Source of the DNA: Candidatus Woesearchaeota archaeon
GTDB lineage: Archaea > Nanobdellota > Nanobdellia > Woesearchaeales > UBA11576
NCBI GenBank assembly: GCA_027083015.1
Contig: JALWQS010000048.1
Coordinates: 1-24,959, forward strand
Direction of reading: 5' to 3'
DNA: 24,959 nt
The position numbers were made by a program, and so were the translations under genes. Below the pieces are notes generated by a model. That model was not told where the DNA came from. It was given only the letters and a program-made list of their open reading frames with translations, and did no database searches. Positions 9,601 through 16,669 of this stretch are shown piece by piece; within the stretch, counting starts at the first letter, position 1, and each line of letters begins with the position of its first letter.

Positions 9601-12600
9601 AACACTGAACTTCATAAGACCCTCAAAATTCTTGTTCGCATTGATATTATCAAGACGGAAAACGCCCTCCCAAACACTGGCATTATCAGTAGGGAACAAC
9701 TGGACAGAATCAGAGAACTTAGAAGGTTCAGACTCAAAAGTAAGAGCAGGAGACTCAACAAGAGGACTAATGATAGGCTTATCAGAAGTGACCACAACCT
9801 TATACACGTTATCAAGAACGATCACCTTAGCAGGAGAACCCTGATCAAGAACATCAATAGTCACATCAGCAGGCGTCTTATCAATCTGGAACAAGACATT
9901 CTTCTGGACAGACTCATTATTAGTGCCGCGATCAACAGAATAAAAAGACATGTAAGTCGTCTTATCAAGAGGAACAGGACCGGTATAAAGATGCCACTTG
10001 TCATAATCAGCACAATTCTCACCAAGACAGAAATACGTAAGCTCACAACCGAACTGCCAAGGCCTACCCTCACCATAGATGACAGGATCATCACAAGAAA
10101 GAGACACCATAATATCATCATTATACCAATTATTGTAAGCAGTCTTACTGGAAGACCAAGAAGTCGCAGGAGCACCCCTATCAACAGCAAAACGGATCTG
10201 ATCAGCATTATTACCGCGGATCTTATCATCAGCAAACATCAAACACTTAACATAGAAACGATGATAACCATCAGGGACAGAGATGCGCTGACGGTGAACA
10301 GTCAAAGGAGCATCAGGAGAACCAGTAGCCTCAAACTTATTCATGGTCTGGAAAACCTGGGAGACGGTATCAGGATCAGCACCCTCCTCAAGATTGGGGA
10401 TATCTTCAGAAGAAGCCTCAAGATAACGGCACTCAGCATTAGTACCGGTTTCAACCTGAAGAACAACATCATTAGTATTAACAGTCTTTGCAGGTTGAGG
10501 ATTAGTTATTGAACGGTCACCATCAACGACAAAACGGACACGCTTCTCAGCAACATTACCGACATCATCCTCGCAATGATACCAAAGAGTGTAATAATCA
10601 TCATGCAGACCATCATAAAAAAGATCCCAAGAATTATTGTACTCATTCAGGATATCCTGTAAAGGATAGATAGAAGCATTACCAAGATAAAGCTTAGCAT
10701 TACAGAACGCATTCCTATCATCCTCATCATAACGAGGAACAATAGACATATGAACACTGACATTAGTACGCCAAATATCCTCACGTTCCTCCCAAGAAAC
10801 ATTAGAGAACGAAAGGACAACATTAGGAGGATCAGAATCAATATATACCTTATACTTCTTGACAGGCTCAATATTATGAGAAATATCCTCAGAGAAATAC
10901 TTGAACCAATACCAACCAGAACGGATATTCTCAAAGTTATCACGACCAAGAGCCATGTACTCGCTCACGTTTACACCGTCAGAAAGATTGTAAGAAACAT
11001 TCTTGTTCACGCTGGAAGCAGTGATCAAGTTACCTATATCACGGCCCCAATTATCAGCCTTACCAGAAGGGTAACAATCAAGATCCTGCTCCTCGCCCTG
11101 CTCAGTCTTGATCTCAGCGATACAAGCGTAAGTATCAGGATAATAATCATAAGATGCATAATCCAAAGAATTGTCATTGACACTGGCAGGAATGGAGAAA
11201 GTGCCAGCAATCCTGATATTATCATATAACGGAAGAGTCGTCACAGGAGGAGTCATATCCTTATTACAATCCTGCCTATCAGGAACCAAGGATTCAGAAA
11301 CACCATCACAATCAGTCTTCTGTAGGATATGACTAATGTTAAGGAACGGGAAACGTTGAGTAGTGTTAGAAGGAGGATTATCATCAGAATTCTTAACGCA
11401 ACGGCCATTAGAACGAAGATAAGAACGAGTAACCTGACTAAGATTCAAAGGATTAGTCTGGACAGACTGATAAGCATCATAAACCCAAGCGCACTTAGAA
11501 AAATTGAAGAAATCATCACTGCCCTGAACCAACAAGTTATTGCCAGAAAGCTTATAGAACTCATCATCGGACATGTTACCAGAAACATTGATATCCACAG
11601 AAGCATTAAACCTCGTGGAATTCCCGAGAGAATAAGGAGAATCAGAATTCACACAATCATCATAAGTATCAAAGTTATCACAAGAGATCTCACGTTCAGG
11701 ACGACACTTATAATAATTATTATCAGAAGCATAATCAGCAGTCCTAACAGGATTATCAGCAGAGATAAAAGCATCATGATAGAACTTAAGGTATTCGCCA
11801 GGAAGATTATTCTTGTCATAATAACAGCGACCATAAAGAGAACACATCTCACGATCGCACTTACCAAAAACACGATTTATAGGATCATGACAACGCTCAC
11901 ACTCCTGCTTCTCAACGATAGTAGAACGGCAGACACCAATACCCAACTCACCATACTCGGGATGAGGAACCCACTCACAATTACCCACCATGGCCTTATC
12001 GCGTTCACAAGCCTCCTTAGAATGATAATCATAACAAGACATGTTCGTATCAATAGGCTTGAAAATATCAGTAGAAGTGTAAGAATAATCCATATAACAA
12101 AAATCAAGAGACAAACAAGGAAGCCAACCGCCAGCAGAACGGGGAGAACCAATAGAAGCAGTCTGAGGAGCCCAACCATAATCGTAGGTAAAACCAGGCA
12201 TAAGCTCCATATCACCCTCGGGGCTGCCAGCACTCCTGGAATAAGCGAAGATACCAAAAGGATCCTGACAATAATCACAAGCAGACTTAGGGATACACTC
12301 AGTCTTACCCACTTTCTCACCAGAAGTATAAGGGCCAACACATACAAACTCCTGAGGAACACCAAAGACATCACCAGGTTCATTACAATCCACCTTCTTA
12401 GTATCCTCAACAGGAGTGATAGAATTATTAGCGTCGCAAGTAGAACGGACATTGTTGTTCAAGCCAGAACAGAACTCATCAGCGTCAGGGTGATAATCCT
12501 GAAACGTAAAGCATTCTTCACGACCGGCCTTAACACAGTGCATACCAGGATCAAAAGGAGAACGAACCTTACGAGTATCAGCAGTCAAAGTGTCATAGAT

Positions 12601-14637
12601 GCCCTCAACACGATAACAATAATAACGATCCTTATCAGCAGTAGAGCCCTTAAAAGAAGTGTCAGCGTAGGAATTCGTAACACCCAAAGGATAAGAGTTT
12701 ATTACAGTCCAACCAGCTTCCAGGTCAGGATCACAACCAGCACCAGTATCATCATCAGCTTCGCAACGCAAAACATTATACTCATGAGCATTCTCATTCA
12801 TACACTCATCATCCCAATTTATATCAAACTCACGCTTAAACTGAACAGGCACAATAGAAGTGATATTAGGACCGGTAGGCTGAAGCTTACAGACAGTAGC
12901 ACACTTACAAGGACTATCAACACCTAAAGAAGAAAGAAGAGAAGCATAATCATTATTGGCAGTATTATCAGGGTTCTCCTTCCAAACATCCTCAGGAGGA
13001 GCACACGTAGCACGGGAACAACCATACTTACGAGCACGGAAATCAGTCCATGTGTTAGAGTAAGGATCATAAGTACCATCACAATCCTCTCCAAGCTCAA
13101 GAAGATTATTGCCGCACTTCACAGGACTGGGAGGACACTTACAATTAGGAGAGCAGCCACCATCAGGACAATCAACACTATCAGTAGCGCCAGGAAGAAA
13201 ACCAAGGTCACATTCTTCAGGCGCTTCAACAATACCATTACCGCAAACCTGAGGAGGAGGACACTGACAAGGATGAGCAGAATTAGGAGTGCCGCACTGG
13301 TCAATAGTACAACCACTTGAAGGATTATACTGAGAAGGTTCCCAAGCATCTTTACCAGCACTAAAGACGCCATCACAATCCTCTAAAGGCTCATCAATGA
13401 TACCATTACCACAAACAGCCTCATAAAGACAATGACACTCGTTAGGCTCACCAGCAGGGATACACTTACCCGGACAAAGAGAATCATCACCGCCTGTAGA
13501 ATTGATGTCACACTGCTCAAACTCACCAAGAGAATTAGGGAACTGAACAACACCGTCGCCGCAAACAGTGGCTTGACAAGCAGGAGAATGAAGCTTACAC
13601 TCCTCATCCTCACAATCAGTATAACCGTCACAATCATTATCAATATTATCAGAACAAAAATCCTGATCCTGAGAAGACCATTCACCCTCATAACGGAAAT
13701 AAGCCCTAGTAACAGTTTTCTTCACCCTGCGAGTAGGGTTCTTAGAAGGACAATCAGAATCGCACCAATCAGCAGCCATCTTAAAATCATCGGATTCCAA
13801 AAGAGAAGAATTCCAGCCGAACTGATCGCCGTCATCATCCCAGCCATTATCACATATTTCACCACCTTCAACAGGAACTGCCTTAACGACCAAGGTAAGA
13901 ACAAGATCAGTAACATCCGCTCCCTGAATAGAATAAGAAGTTGAATTAATAGAAGCCTCTTTAGTAGCTATCACAGAACCAGAAGACTGATCAGGAAGAA
14001 GATCAATAGTCCAGCTACCATCAATATCAGTAGTGGTCTGCTTACCTCCAGCACGAACTGTAGCGCCACTTATAGGATCACCGTCAGGAGTCTTGACGAA
14101 ACCACTGATACTGAAGAAATTACCGACACTACAAGAAGGGCTGGCAGTACAAGAACCAAAACTAGGAAAGATAGCAGAATCAGCACCACAACAAAAAGTG
14201 CTCTGATCAGTAGTCAAAGTAAAACCACACTGACAACCAGGCTGATTAGCCTGTTCACAATTAGAATAACTACAAGGAGGAGCAGCACCACGACAAAACT
14301 CAGCAGCATCAGTCTCCTTAGGGCTAGGATCAGTAAGGAAATGAACACCCATCTCAACAATGCGAGGAGTAGGAACCATAGCTTCACAAGTGATACGATA
14401 ATTAGCAAGAGGCATACCAGGAATATTATGACAGCAAGCAATAATATCACAAGAAGCCTCATCCTCGCATTCAGAAGCAGAATAAGTAGTGGTACCCGAA
14501 CACTCAGCAGGAAAAAAAGCACGGGAACAACCAGTAACGCCAATACAACAACCAGCATCAACAATAGCAGAAAGAAGAGGGATTATCAATAGAGCTAGAA
14601 CTAAAAAAATTGATGTTTTAAACCTCTTTTTCACCAT
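6670..14637 (-). CDS. Giant secreted Cys-rich multi-domain surface protein (2655 aa)
   Basis: The start at 14637 is preferred over an ATG at 14667 because the signal peptide (residues 1-28, ending IVDA) begins there and GGTGG lies four bases upstream. Domains in order: 18-cysteine module (about 30-170); carboxypeptidase regulatory-like beta-sandwich (about 173-254); acidic D-N-D-C-D-G segments (about 258-350); four C-G-[DN]-[GN]...C-D repeats like the Myxococcus Cys-rich/DUF4215 type (about 358-525); a fibronectin III-like domain (about 583-700); a Cys-rich stretch (about 700-1120); Ig-like domains; a second copy of the 18-cysteine module (about 1787-1925); more Ig-like domains; and a five-cysteine module (about 2480-2560) shared with the 1477-aa neighbour. 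No C-terminal membrane helix is visible, so it is probably held at the surface by partners. An adhesin or surface-fibre role is inference. No protease or other catalytic motif was recognised. Confidence 0.85.
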   Translation of the reverse strand: MVKKRFKTSIFLVLALLIIPLLSAIVDAGCCIGVTGCSRAFFPAECSGTTTYSASECEDEASCDIIACCHNIPGMPLANYRITCEAMVPTPRIVEMGVHFLTDPSPKETDAAEFCRGAAPPCSYSNCEQANQPGCQCGFTLTTDQSTFCCGADSAIFPSFGSCTASPSCSVGNFFSISGFVKTPDGDPISGATVRAGGKQTTTDIDGSWTIDLLPDQSSGSVIATKEASINSTSYSIQGADVTDLVLTLVVKAVPVEGGEICDNGWDDDGDQFGWNSSLLESDDFKMAADWCDSDCPSKNPTRRVKKTVTRAYFRYEGEWSSQDQDFCSDNIDNDCDGYTDCEDEECKLHSPACQATVCGDGVVQFPNSLGEFEQCDINSTGGDDSLCPGKCIPAGEPNECHCLYEAVCGNGIIDEPLEDCDGVFSAGKDAWEPSQYNPSSGCTIDQCGTPNSAHPCQCPPPQVCGNGIVEAPEECDLGFLPGATDSVDCPDGGCSPNCKCPPSPVKCGNNLLELGEDCDGTYDPYSNTWTDFRARKYGCSRATCAPPEDVWKENPDNTANNDYASLLSSLGVDSPCKCATVCKLQPTGPNITSIVPVQFKREFDINWDDECMNENAHEYNVLRCEADDDTGAGCDPDLEAGWTVINSYPLGVTNSYADTSFKGSTADKDRYYCYRVEGIYDTLTADTRKVRSPFDPGMHCVKAGREECFTFQDYHPDADEFCSGLNNNVRSTCDANNSITPVEDTKKVDCNEPGDVFGVPQEFVCVGPYTSGEKVGKTECIPKSACDYCQDPFGIFAYSRSAGSPEGDMELMPGFTYDYGWAPQTASIGSPRSAGGWLPCLSLDFCYMDYSYTSTDIFKPIDTNMSCYDYHSKEACERDKAMVGNCEWVPHPEYGELGIGVCRSTIVEKQECERCHDPINRVFGKCDREMCSLYGRCYYDKNNLPGEYLKFYHDAFISADNPVRTADYASDNNYYKCRPEREISCDNFDTYDDCVNSDSPYSLGNSTRFNASVDINVSGNMSDDEFYKLSGNNLLVQGSDDFFNFSKCAWVYDAYQSVQTNPLNLSQVTRSYLRSNGRCVKNSDDNPPSNTTQRFPFLNISHILQKTDCDGVSESLVPDRQDCNKDMTPPVTTLPLYDNIRIAGTFSIPASVNDNSLDYASYDYYPDTYACIAEIKTEQGEEQDLDCYPSGKADNWGRDIGNLITASSVNKNVSYNLSDGVNVSEYMALGRDNFENIRSGWYWFKYFSEDISHNIEPVKKYKVYIDSDPPNVVLSFSNVSWEEREDIWRTNVSVHMSIVPRYDEDDRNAFCNAKLYLGNASIYPLQDILNEYNNSWDLFYDGLHDDYYTLWYHCEDDVGNVAEKRVRFVVDGDRSITNPQPAKTVNTNDVVLQVETGTNAECRYLEASSEDIPNLEEGADPDTVSQVFQTMNKFEATGSPDAPLTVHRQRISVPDGYHRFYVKCLMFADDKIRGNNADQIRFAVDRGAPATSWSSSKTAYNNWYNDDIMVSLSCDDPVIYGEGRPWQFGCELTYFCLGENCADYDKWHLYTGPVPLDKTTYMSFYSVDRGTNNESVQKNVLFQIDKTPADVTIDVLDQGSPAKVIVLDNVYKVVVTSDKPIISPLVESPALTFESEPSKFSDSVQLFPTDNASVWEGVFRLDNINANKNFEGLMKFSVFGHDYHNVGFLSDKRVPIDTLPPDMPVVEPSLESPSPDASDYQLMPYPINWNDDVYYTNQPVLKITGYTDELLSIIGVRTVDNLALETSFTQTRDATPQPISNDSLGCCVGASGCIHAKSQDECPLFTTFTASQACEQIESCDIVACCHNQTGIPLATYRSACEALDPRPDMTFISKFDSSPRKFSTRADVLCGKAFVCGFSSCENANPQPCVCGSKTTTMNNPYCCALDSSVFGDADSCSASPSCAVGSSEETPSEPDQTFVYQDKVLSGFKGFSEIRIAGDIRNKVSTDDFIGFDDEQKTIGPRTKFGYYGLFYDITSLKYVGGDEQYTVLHVWPRLEKSLSPDEPIFFYPKESPIYWFGLDLPLQSLKKNDFYLKAYDDAGNLVRYPSISQYPPVLTFFYDPNPPKVLAHRPIGGSTSHNTFDIELFVSEGKGESGIDFNKTSFLINGEPVSFNIELLNESGQDPTNDYYRIWSPVSDLDDGTYFINISAPDKATNPLDTSDSNSSWTIVVDKSLPADPVVSFDGCKKGIDFDDRWYCRSSPDFTVDFTSEPANVTLTDIVMESEPSAGEAAVCNETSYNLFHCHFTEPKTSDPSYFWADYGIFVKAFKTLDDGTKSNIAEYGPYPFTVDDQAPVFDLDFNHRIRDNFNLSISAIVSNENHPLIASVEIFGKTYYPIYSSKSGTAYNFVWAVPDFDKATQEGPANMVVSIADFAGNSKSLTIPVYVDLTPPRVSDININISNSILIGHDTFTSNANVTVTGTLLDDDVAAIWTVPGDFNDTGFEEKKFGVVHYDQKAGSCDEEPPVVSVEKHDGAVSLVCDDDSGCESSGSFYGVVPEGSCIPDTPYSKGNVINLTMPFILCYDLHDIDGNRITGARMISGSGDNTLFEQPYTNGNNPDCQGVGQGTFSVNVRLYDPSAGGVSEPRLYNNMLINQINNMTLVVQDLAGHESSRKLRIITDVAAPLKPIFTITG
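8855..9282 (-). repeat. Second copy of the duplicated 18-cysteine module in the giant protein
   Basis: The coded segment begins G-C-C-V-G and ends near S-C-A-V-G. It has 18 cysteines in the same order as the first copy, including the central A-C-C-H-N and later Y-C-C. DNA similarity is visible, for example the shared gaagggctggcag near the C-terminal ends of both copies. This is an internal duplication. Confidence 0.8.
14125..14555 (-). repeat. First copy of the duplicated 18-cysteine module in the giant protein
   Basis: It lies directly after the signal peptide, beginning G-C-C-I-G and ending near S-C-S-V-G. It has 18 cysteines in the same pattern as the copy at 8855-9282, including A-C-C-H-N and F-C-C. 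The even number and conserved order suggest up to nine disulfide bonds per module, or metal binding; neither is shown by sequence alone. Confidence 0.8.
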
Positions 14638-14772
14638 CAATCCACCACTCTTTCCGAAACCAGACACAGAAGCACAAGCGACTGTATCGGCCGGTCGTTA
14701 CTCAAATAAGCCATCCAGTGATAAAAATAACCTAATAAGGATGGTCATGTTTTATCAATCACAGATGCTTAC

Positions 14773-14804
14773 GTAATACTATGTACCTGTATTACATATA
14801 TATA
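14773..14804 (-). promoter_or_regulatory. Inverted repeat next to a TATA-like run; possible operator/promoter of the surface operon
   Basis: GTAATAC at 14773-14779 and GTATTAC at 14789-14795 form a perfect 7-bp inverted repeat with a 9-base spacer. It abuts an alternating TA run (14796-14804) that could serve as a TATA box for leftward transcription. An mRNA from here would have an untranslated leader of about 130-140 nt before 14637. Operator function is inferred from position only. A closer leftward TATA-like stretch near 14721-14731 is an alternative. Confidence 0.3.
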
Positions 14805-15019
14805 GAGCAAAGGAAACAAGAGGTATTTCTATTTAAAAATGTTTTGTTTTTAAGCAATCACTGAGAATAAAGATAACCATGAATAAAGAGGTCGTAAGCA
14901 CAAGTAAGGGTTATTCAAGAGAGTATTGTCTCAAACATCAGAAATTATCAGAGAGTATAGAGATCATAATAAGTTATCAGATTATCATACTGAGCAACAA
15001 AAATTAACAGATTCATAAG

Positions 15020-15028
15020 TAATATAAA
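15020..15028 (+). promoter_or_regulatory. TATA-like box for the 209-aa gene, leaderless spacing
   Basis: TAATATAAA is centred about 27 bases before the ATG at 15051. This is the spacing at which archaeal transcription would start at the start codon, and no ribosome-binding site precedes that ATG. A leaderless transcript is therefore likely, though inferred. Confidence 0.5.
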
Positions 15029-15050
15029 CAAGACGATAATTCCAAAACCT

Positions 15051-15680
15051 ATGTCAAGAGTAAAAAAATACAAACCAAAAAAAGAGTTCCACCATAAAAA
15101 AAGAAAGAAAAAGCTTTCCAAAGAACTGATATGGACGCTCATACTAGCAGGATTAATGATAGCATCAGTATTCGGAATAATGTTCTCAAGCTATGCAAAA
15201 GGCGGAGAAAAAAGACCCTATAACGGCTATGAGTTCCAAAGAACCAACCAGGGCTGGTTTGTAAAGATAAACGGCCAGAAATACGAGTTTCAATACCATC
15301 CAGCAGACCTAGAAGCAATACAACTGGACCCAAAAACAGTAGATGCACTTAAAGGATCAAAGGTATTGGCCATAACATTCAATCCAAACTCAAAAAACAT
15401 CAAGACAATAGAAGCGACAAGATATAATATGGAAACACTGCTCTCACAGACAGGAATATACACACTAACAGGAACACTAAACAAAAGCAAAGAATACGCT
15501 TTGCCAATAATCACCTGCCAAAATGCAACGATCGCATTACCGGTAATAAAACTGGAAGAAAATATAGAGACCAACATAACCACAGAAAACCACTGCATAA
15601 CAATACAAGCAGACAGGTACGAGCTGCCAGCAATAACAGAGAGGATGATATATGTCATCTTAGGAATCATGGATCAATAA
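15051..15680 (+). CDS. Single-pass membrane protein with extracytoplasmic domain, first of a related pair (209 aa)
   Basis: A very basic cytoplasmic N-terminus (residues 1-25, many Lys/His/Arg) leads into one hydrophobic helix (about 26-46). An outside domain of about 160 residues with two cysteines follows. I do not recognise a named family. The domain is clearly related to that of the next gene. Shared features are a Y-x-G-Y-x-F segment, a Trp a few residues on, an I-T-F-[ND]-P motif near the middle, a cysteine followed by V/I-rich strands, and a final cysteine strand ([CV]-I-x-x-[QV]) before a D/E-R...G-I-[LM] tail. The pair probably act together at the cell surface. The next gene starts 18 nt after this stop, so the two are likely co-transcribed from the TATA-like box at 15020-15028. 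Function is unknown. Confidence 0.8.
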   Translation: MSRVKKYKPKKEFHHKKRKKKLSKELIWTLILAGLMIASVFGIMFSSYAKGGEKRPYNGYEFQRTNQGWFVKINGQKYEFQYHPADLEAIQLDPKTVDALKGSKVLAITFNPNSKNIKTIEATRYNMETLLSQTGIYTLTGTLNKSKEYALPIITCQNATIALPVIKLEENIETNITTENHCITIQADRYELPAITERMIYVILGIMDQ

Positions 15681-15698
15681 ATCACCATTAACAAGAAG

Positions 15699-16556
15699 AT
15701 GAGCAAGAACCAACGAGACGAAGACGAGAACCAAGGCCTAAAGAAAGTAATGACAGAGGATATAGGGCTGGACCTGACAAAAACAATGATAAGTCCAAAT
15801 GATAATACCGAAGGCAAACACGTAAGCGCAAGCGACCTGATGACAACAGAAGAAGAAAAAGAAAATCCTGAAGAAAAGAAAAAAGACACAAAAAAACTAT
15901 TATTGCTATTATCAACCATAACAGTCATACTGCTATTGTTAGCAGGAGTAACACTCTACACATTCAAGCATAAAGAACCGGTAACAATAGACGGACTACA
16001 CTCACTGAACATCAAAGGAAAACTAGATCCAGACCAAGGATATATGTACCACGGATACTCCTTCGTCAAATACTCAGACCTATGGTATACGCAAGTACAG
16101 AAAGGAAAAACAGTGTATGATGTGACATTCAACTATGACCCGAAGTCAGTAGAAAACATACCAGTAGAAGGCGTACTGACAAAGGATTTTGTCAAGAACA
16201 AAAAATTATGGATAACATTTGATCCAGACTCACCAAACCTGAAATGGGTCGCAATAGCAAATTACGGACTAAGCAGGAGCTTAGCATGGGCATTCGGTTA
16301 TGACATGGAAGCAGGATGCACAAAGAACATAACAAAAGCATGCGCAGACAGAGTAGTAGAATGTGGAGATCCAGACAAAGCAGTGATATATCTCAAACAA
16401 GCAAATGACACAAGAGTAATACTGGCAGAGAACTGCGTCATAGTGCAAGGAGAAGGAGAAAACCTCGTCAAAGCAAAAGACAGACTATTACTAAGATGGT
16501 ACGGGATACTGGATCCAGTAGGAGCCCAAACCACCAATAATGAGCAGAAAATATAG
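15699..16556 (+). CDS. Single-pass membrane protein with extracytoplasmic domain, second of a related pair (285 aa)
   Basis: This protein differs from its neighbour in having a long, acidic, low-complexity cytoplasmic N-terminus (residues 1-66). One hydrophobic helix (about 67-89) and an outside domain of about 195 residues follow. The outside domain carries the same landmarks as the 209-aa protein: Y-x-G-Y-x-F, W-Y, F-x-x-D-P, I-T-F-D-P-D and a late N-C-V-I-x-Q strand. It has an added four-cysteine cluster around residues 207-244, so disulfides are plausible. The ribosome-binding site is weak (AAGAAG before the ATG). It is probably translated from the same mRNA as the gene before it. No enzymatic motif is visible and the function is unknown; the pairing suggests a heteromeric surface complex, which is inference. 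Confidence 0.8.
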   Translation: MSKNQRDEDENQGLKKVMTEDIGLDLTKTMISPNDNTEGKHVSASDLMTTEEEKENPEEKKKDTKKLLLLLSTITVILLLLAGVTLYTFKHKEPVTIDGLHSLNIKGKLDPDQGYMYHGYSFVKYSDLWYTQVQKGKTVYDVTFNYDPKSVENIPVEGVLTKDFVKNKKLWITFDPDSPNLKWVAIANYGLSRSLAWAFGYDMEAGCTKNITKACADRVVECGDPDKAVIYLKQANDTRVILAENCVIVQGEGENLVKAKDRLLLRWYGILDPVGAQTTNNEQKI

Positions 16557-16621
16557 AATTCTTAAGACCAACAAAGCTTCAAGCAAAGATTGCAGAACTA
16601 AGACCCGTGCTTGTCACATTA

Positions 16622-16669
16622 AATCCTTTATAGGATTATTATAGACTCATGATATTCTCATAGAATCAT
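16622..16669. terminator. Hairpins between convergent genes, possible terminator
   Basis: AATCCT (16622-16627) and AGGATT (16632-16637) form a 6-bp stem with a 4-base loop. A second imperfect hairpin with one bulge spans 16649-16669 and reaches the stop codon of the minus-strand gene. The site lies between two converging genes. No strong T tract follows, so the terminator call is weak. Confidence 0.25.

Larger units (their letters stand above)
14638..15050. other. Divergent intergenic region
   Basis: This 413-nt stretch separates the minus-strand surface operon from the plus-strand 209-aa gene. It is AT-rich and holds TATA-like elements on both strands, an inverted repeat at 14773-14795, and a 42-codon open frame at 14879-15007 that I do not accept as a gene. 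No RNA gene was recognised. Confidence 0.7.

Noticed and set aside
8971..12927. Long plus-strand open frames (513 and 532 codons) inside the giant gene
   Set aside because: They are antisense to a clearly coding frame with signal peptide and Cys-rich domains. Their products are rich in Ile, Arg, Thr and Ser without domains. The T-ending codon bias of the sense gene avoids the codons that would give antisense stops.
14545..14560. Lipoprotein-type cleavage site after the giant protein's signal peptide (A-G-C)
   Set aside because: Position -3 is Asp, not the Leu-like residue of a lipobox, and two adjacent cysteines belong to the conserved 18-cysteine module.
14879..15007. A 42-codon plus-strand frame in the divergent intergenic region
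   Set aside because: There is no ribosome-binding site, the codon use does not match the A-ending pattern of plus-strand genes, and the product has no recognisable feature.
14948..15142. A minus-strand hydrophobic frame of 64 codons
   Set aside because: It overlaps the well-supported 209-aa gene in antisense; its hydrophobicity is a by-product of the A-rich plus strand.
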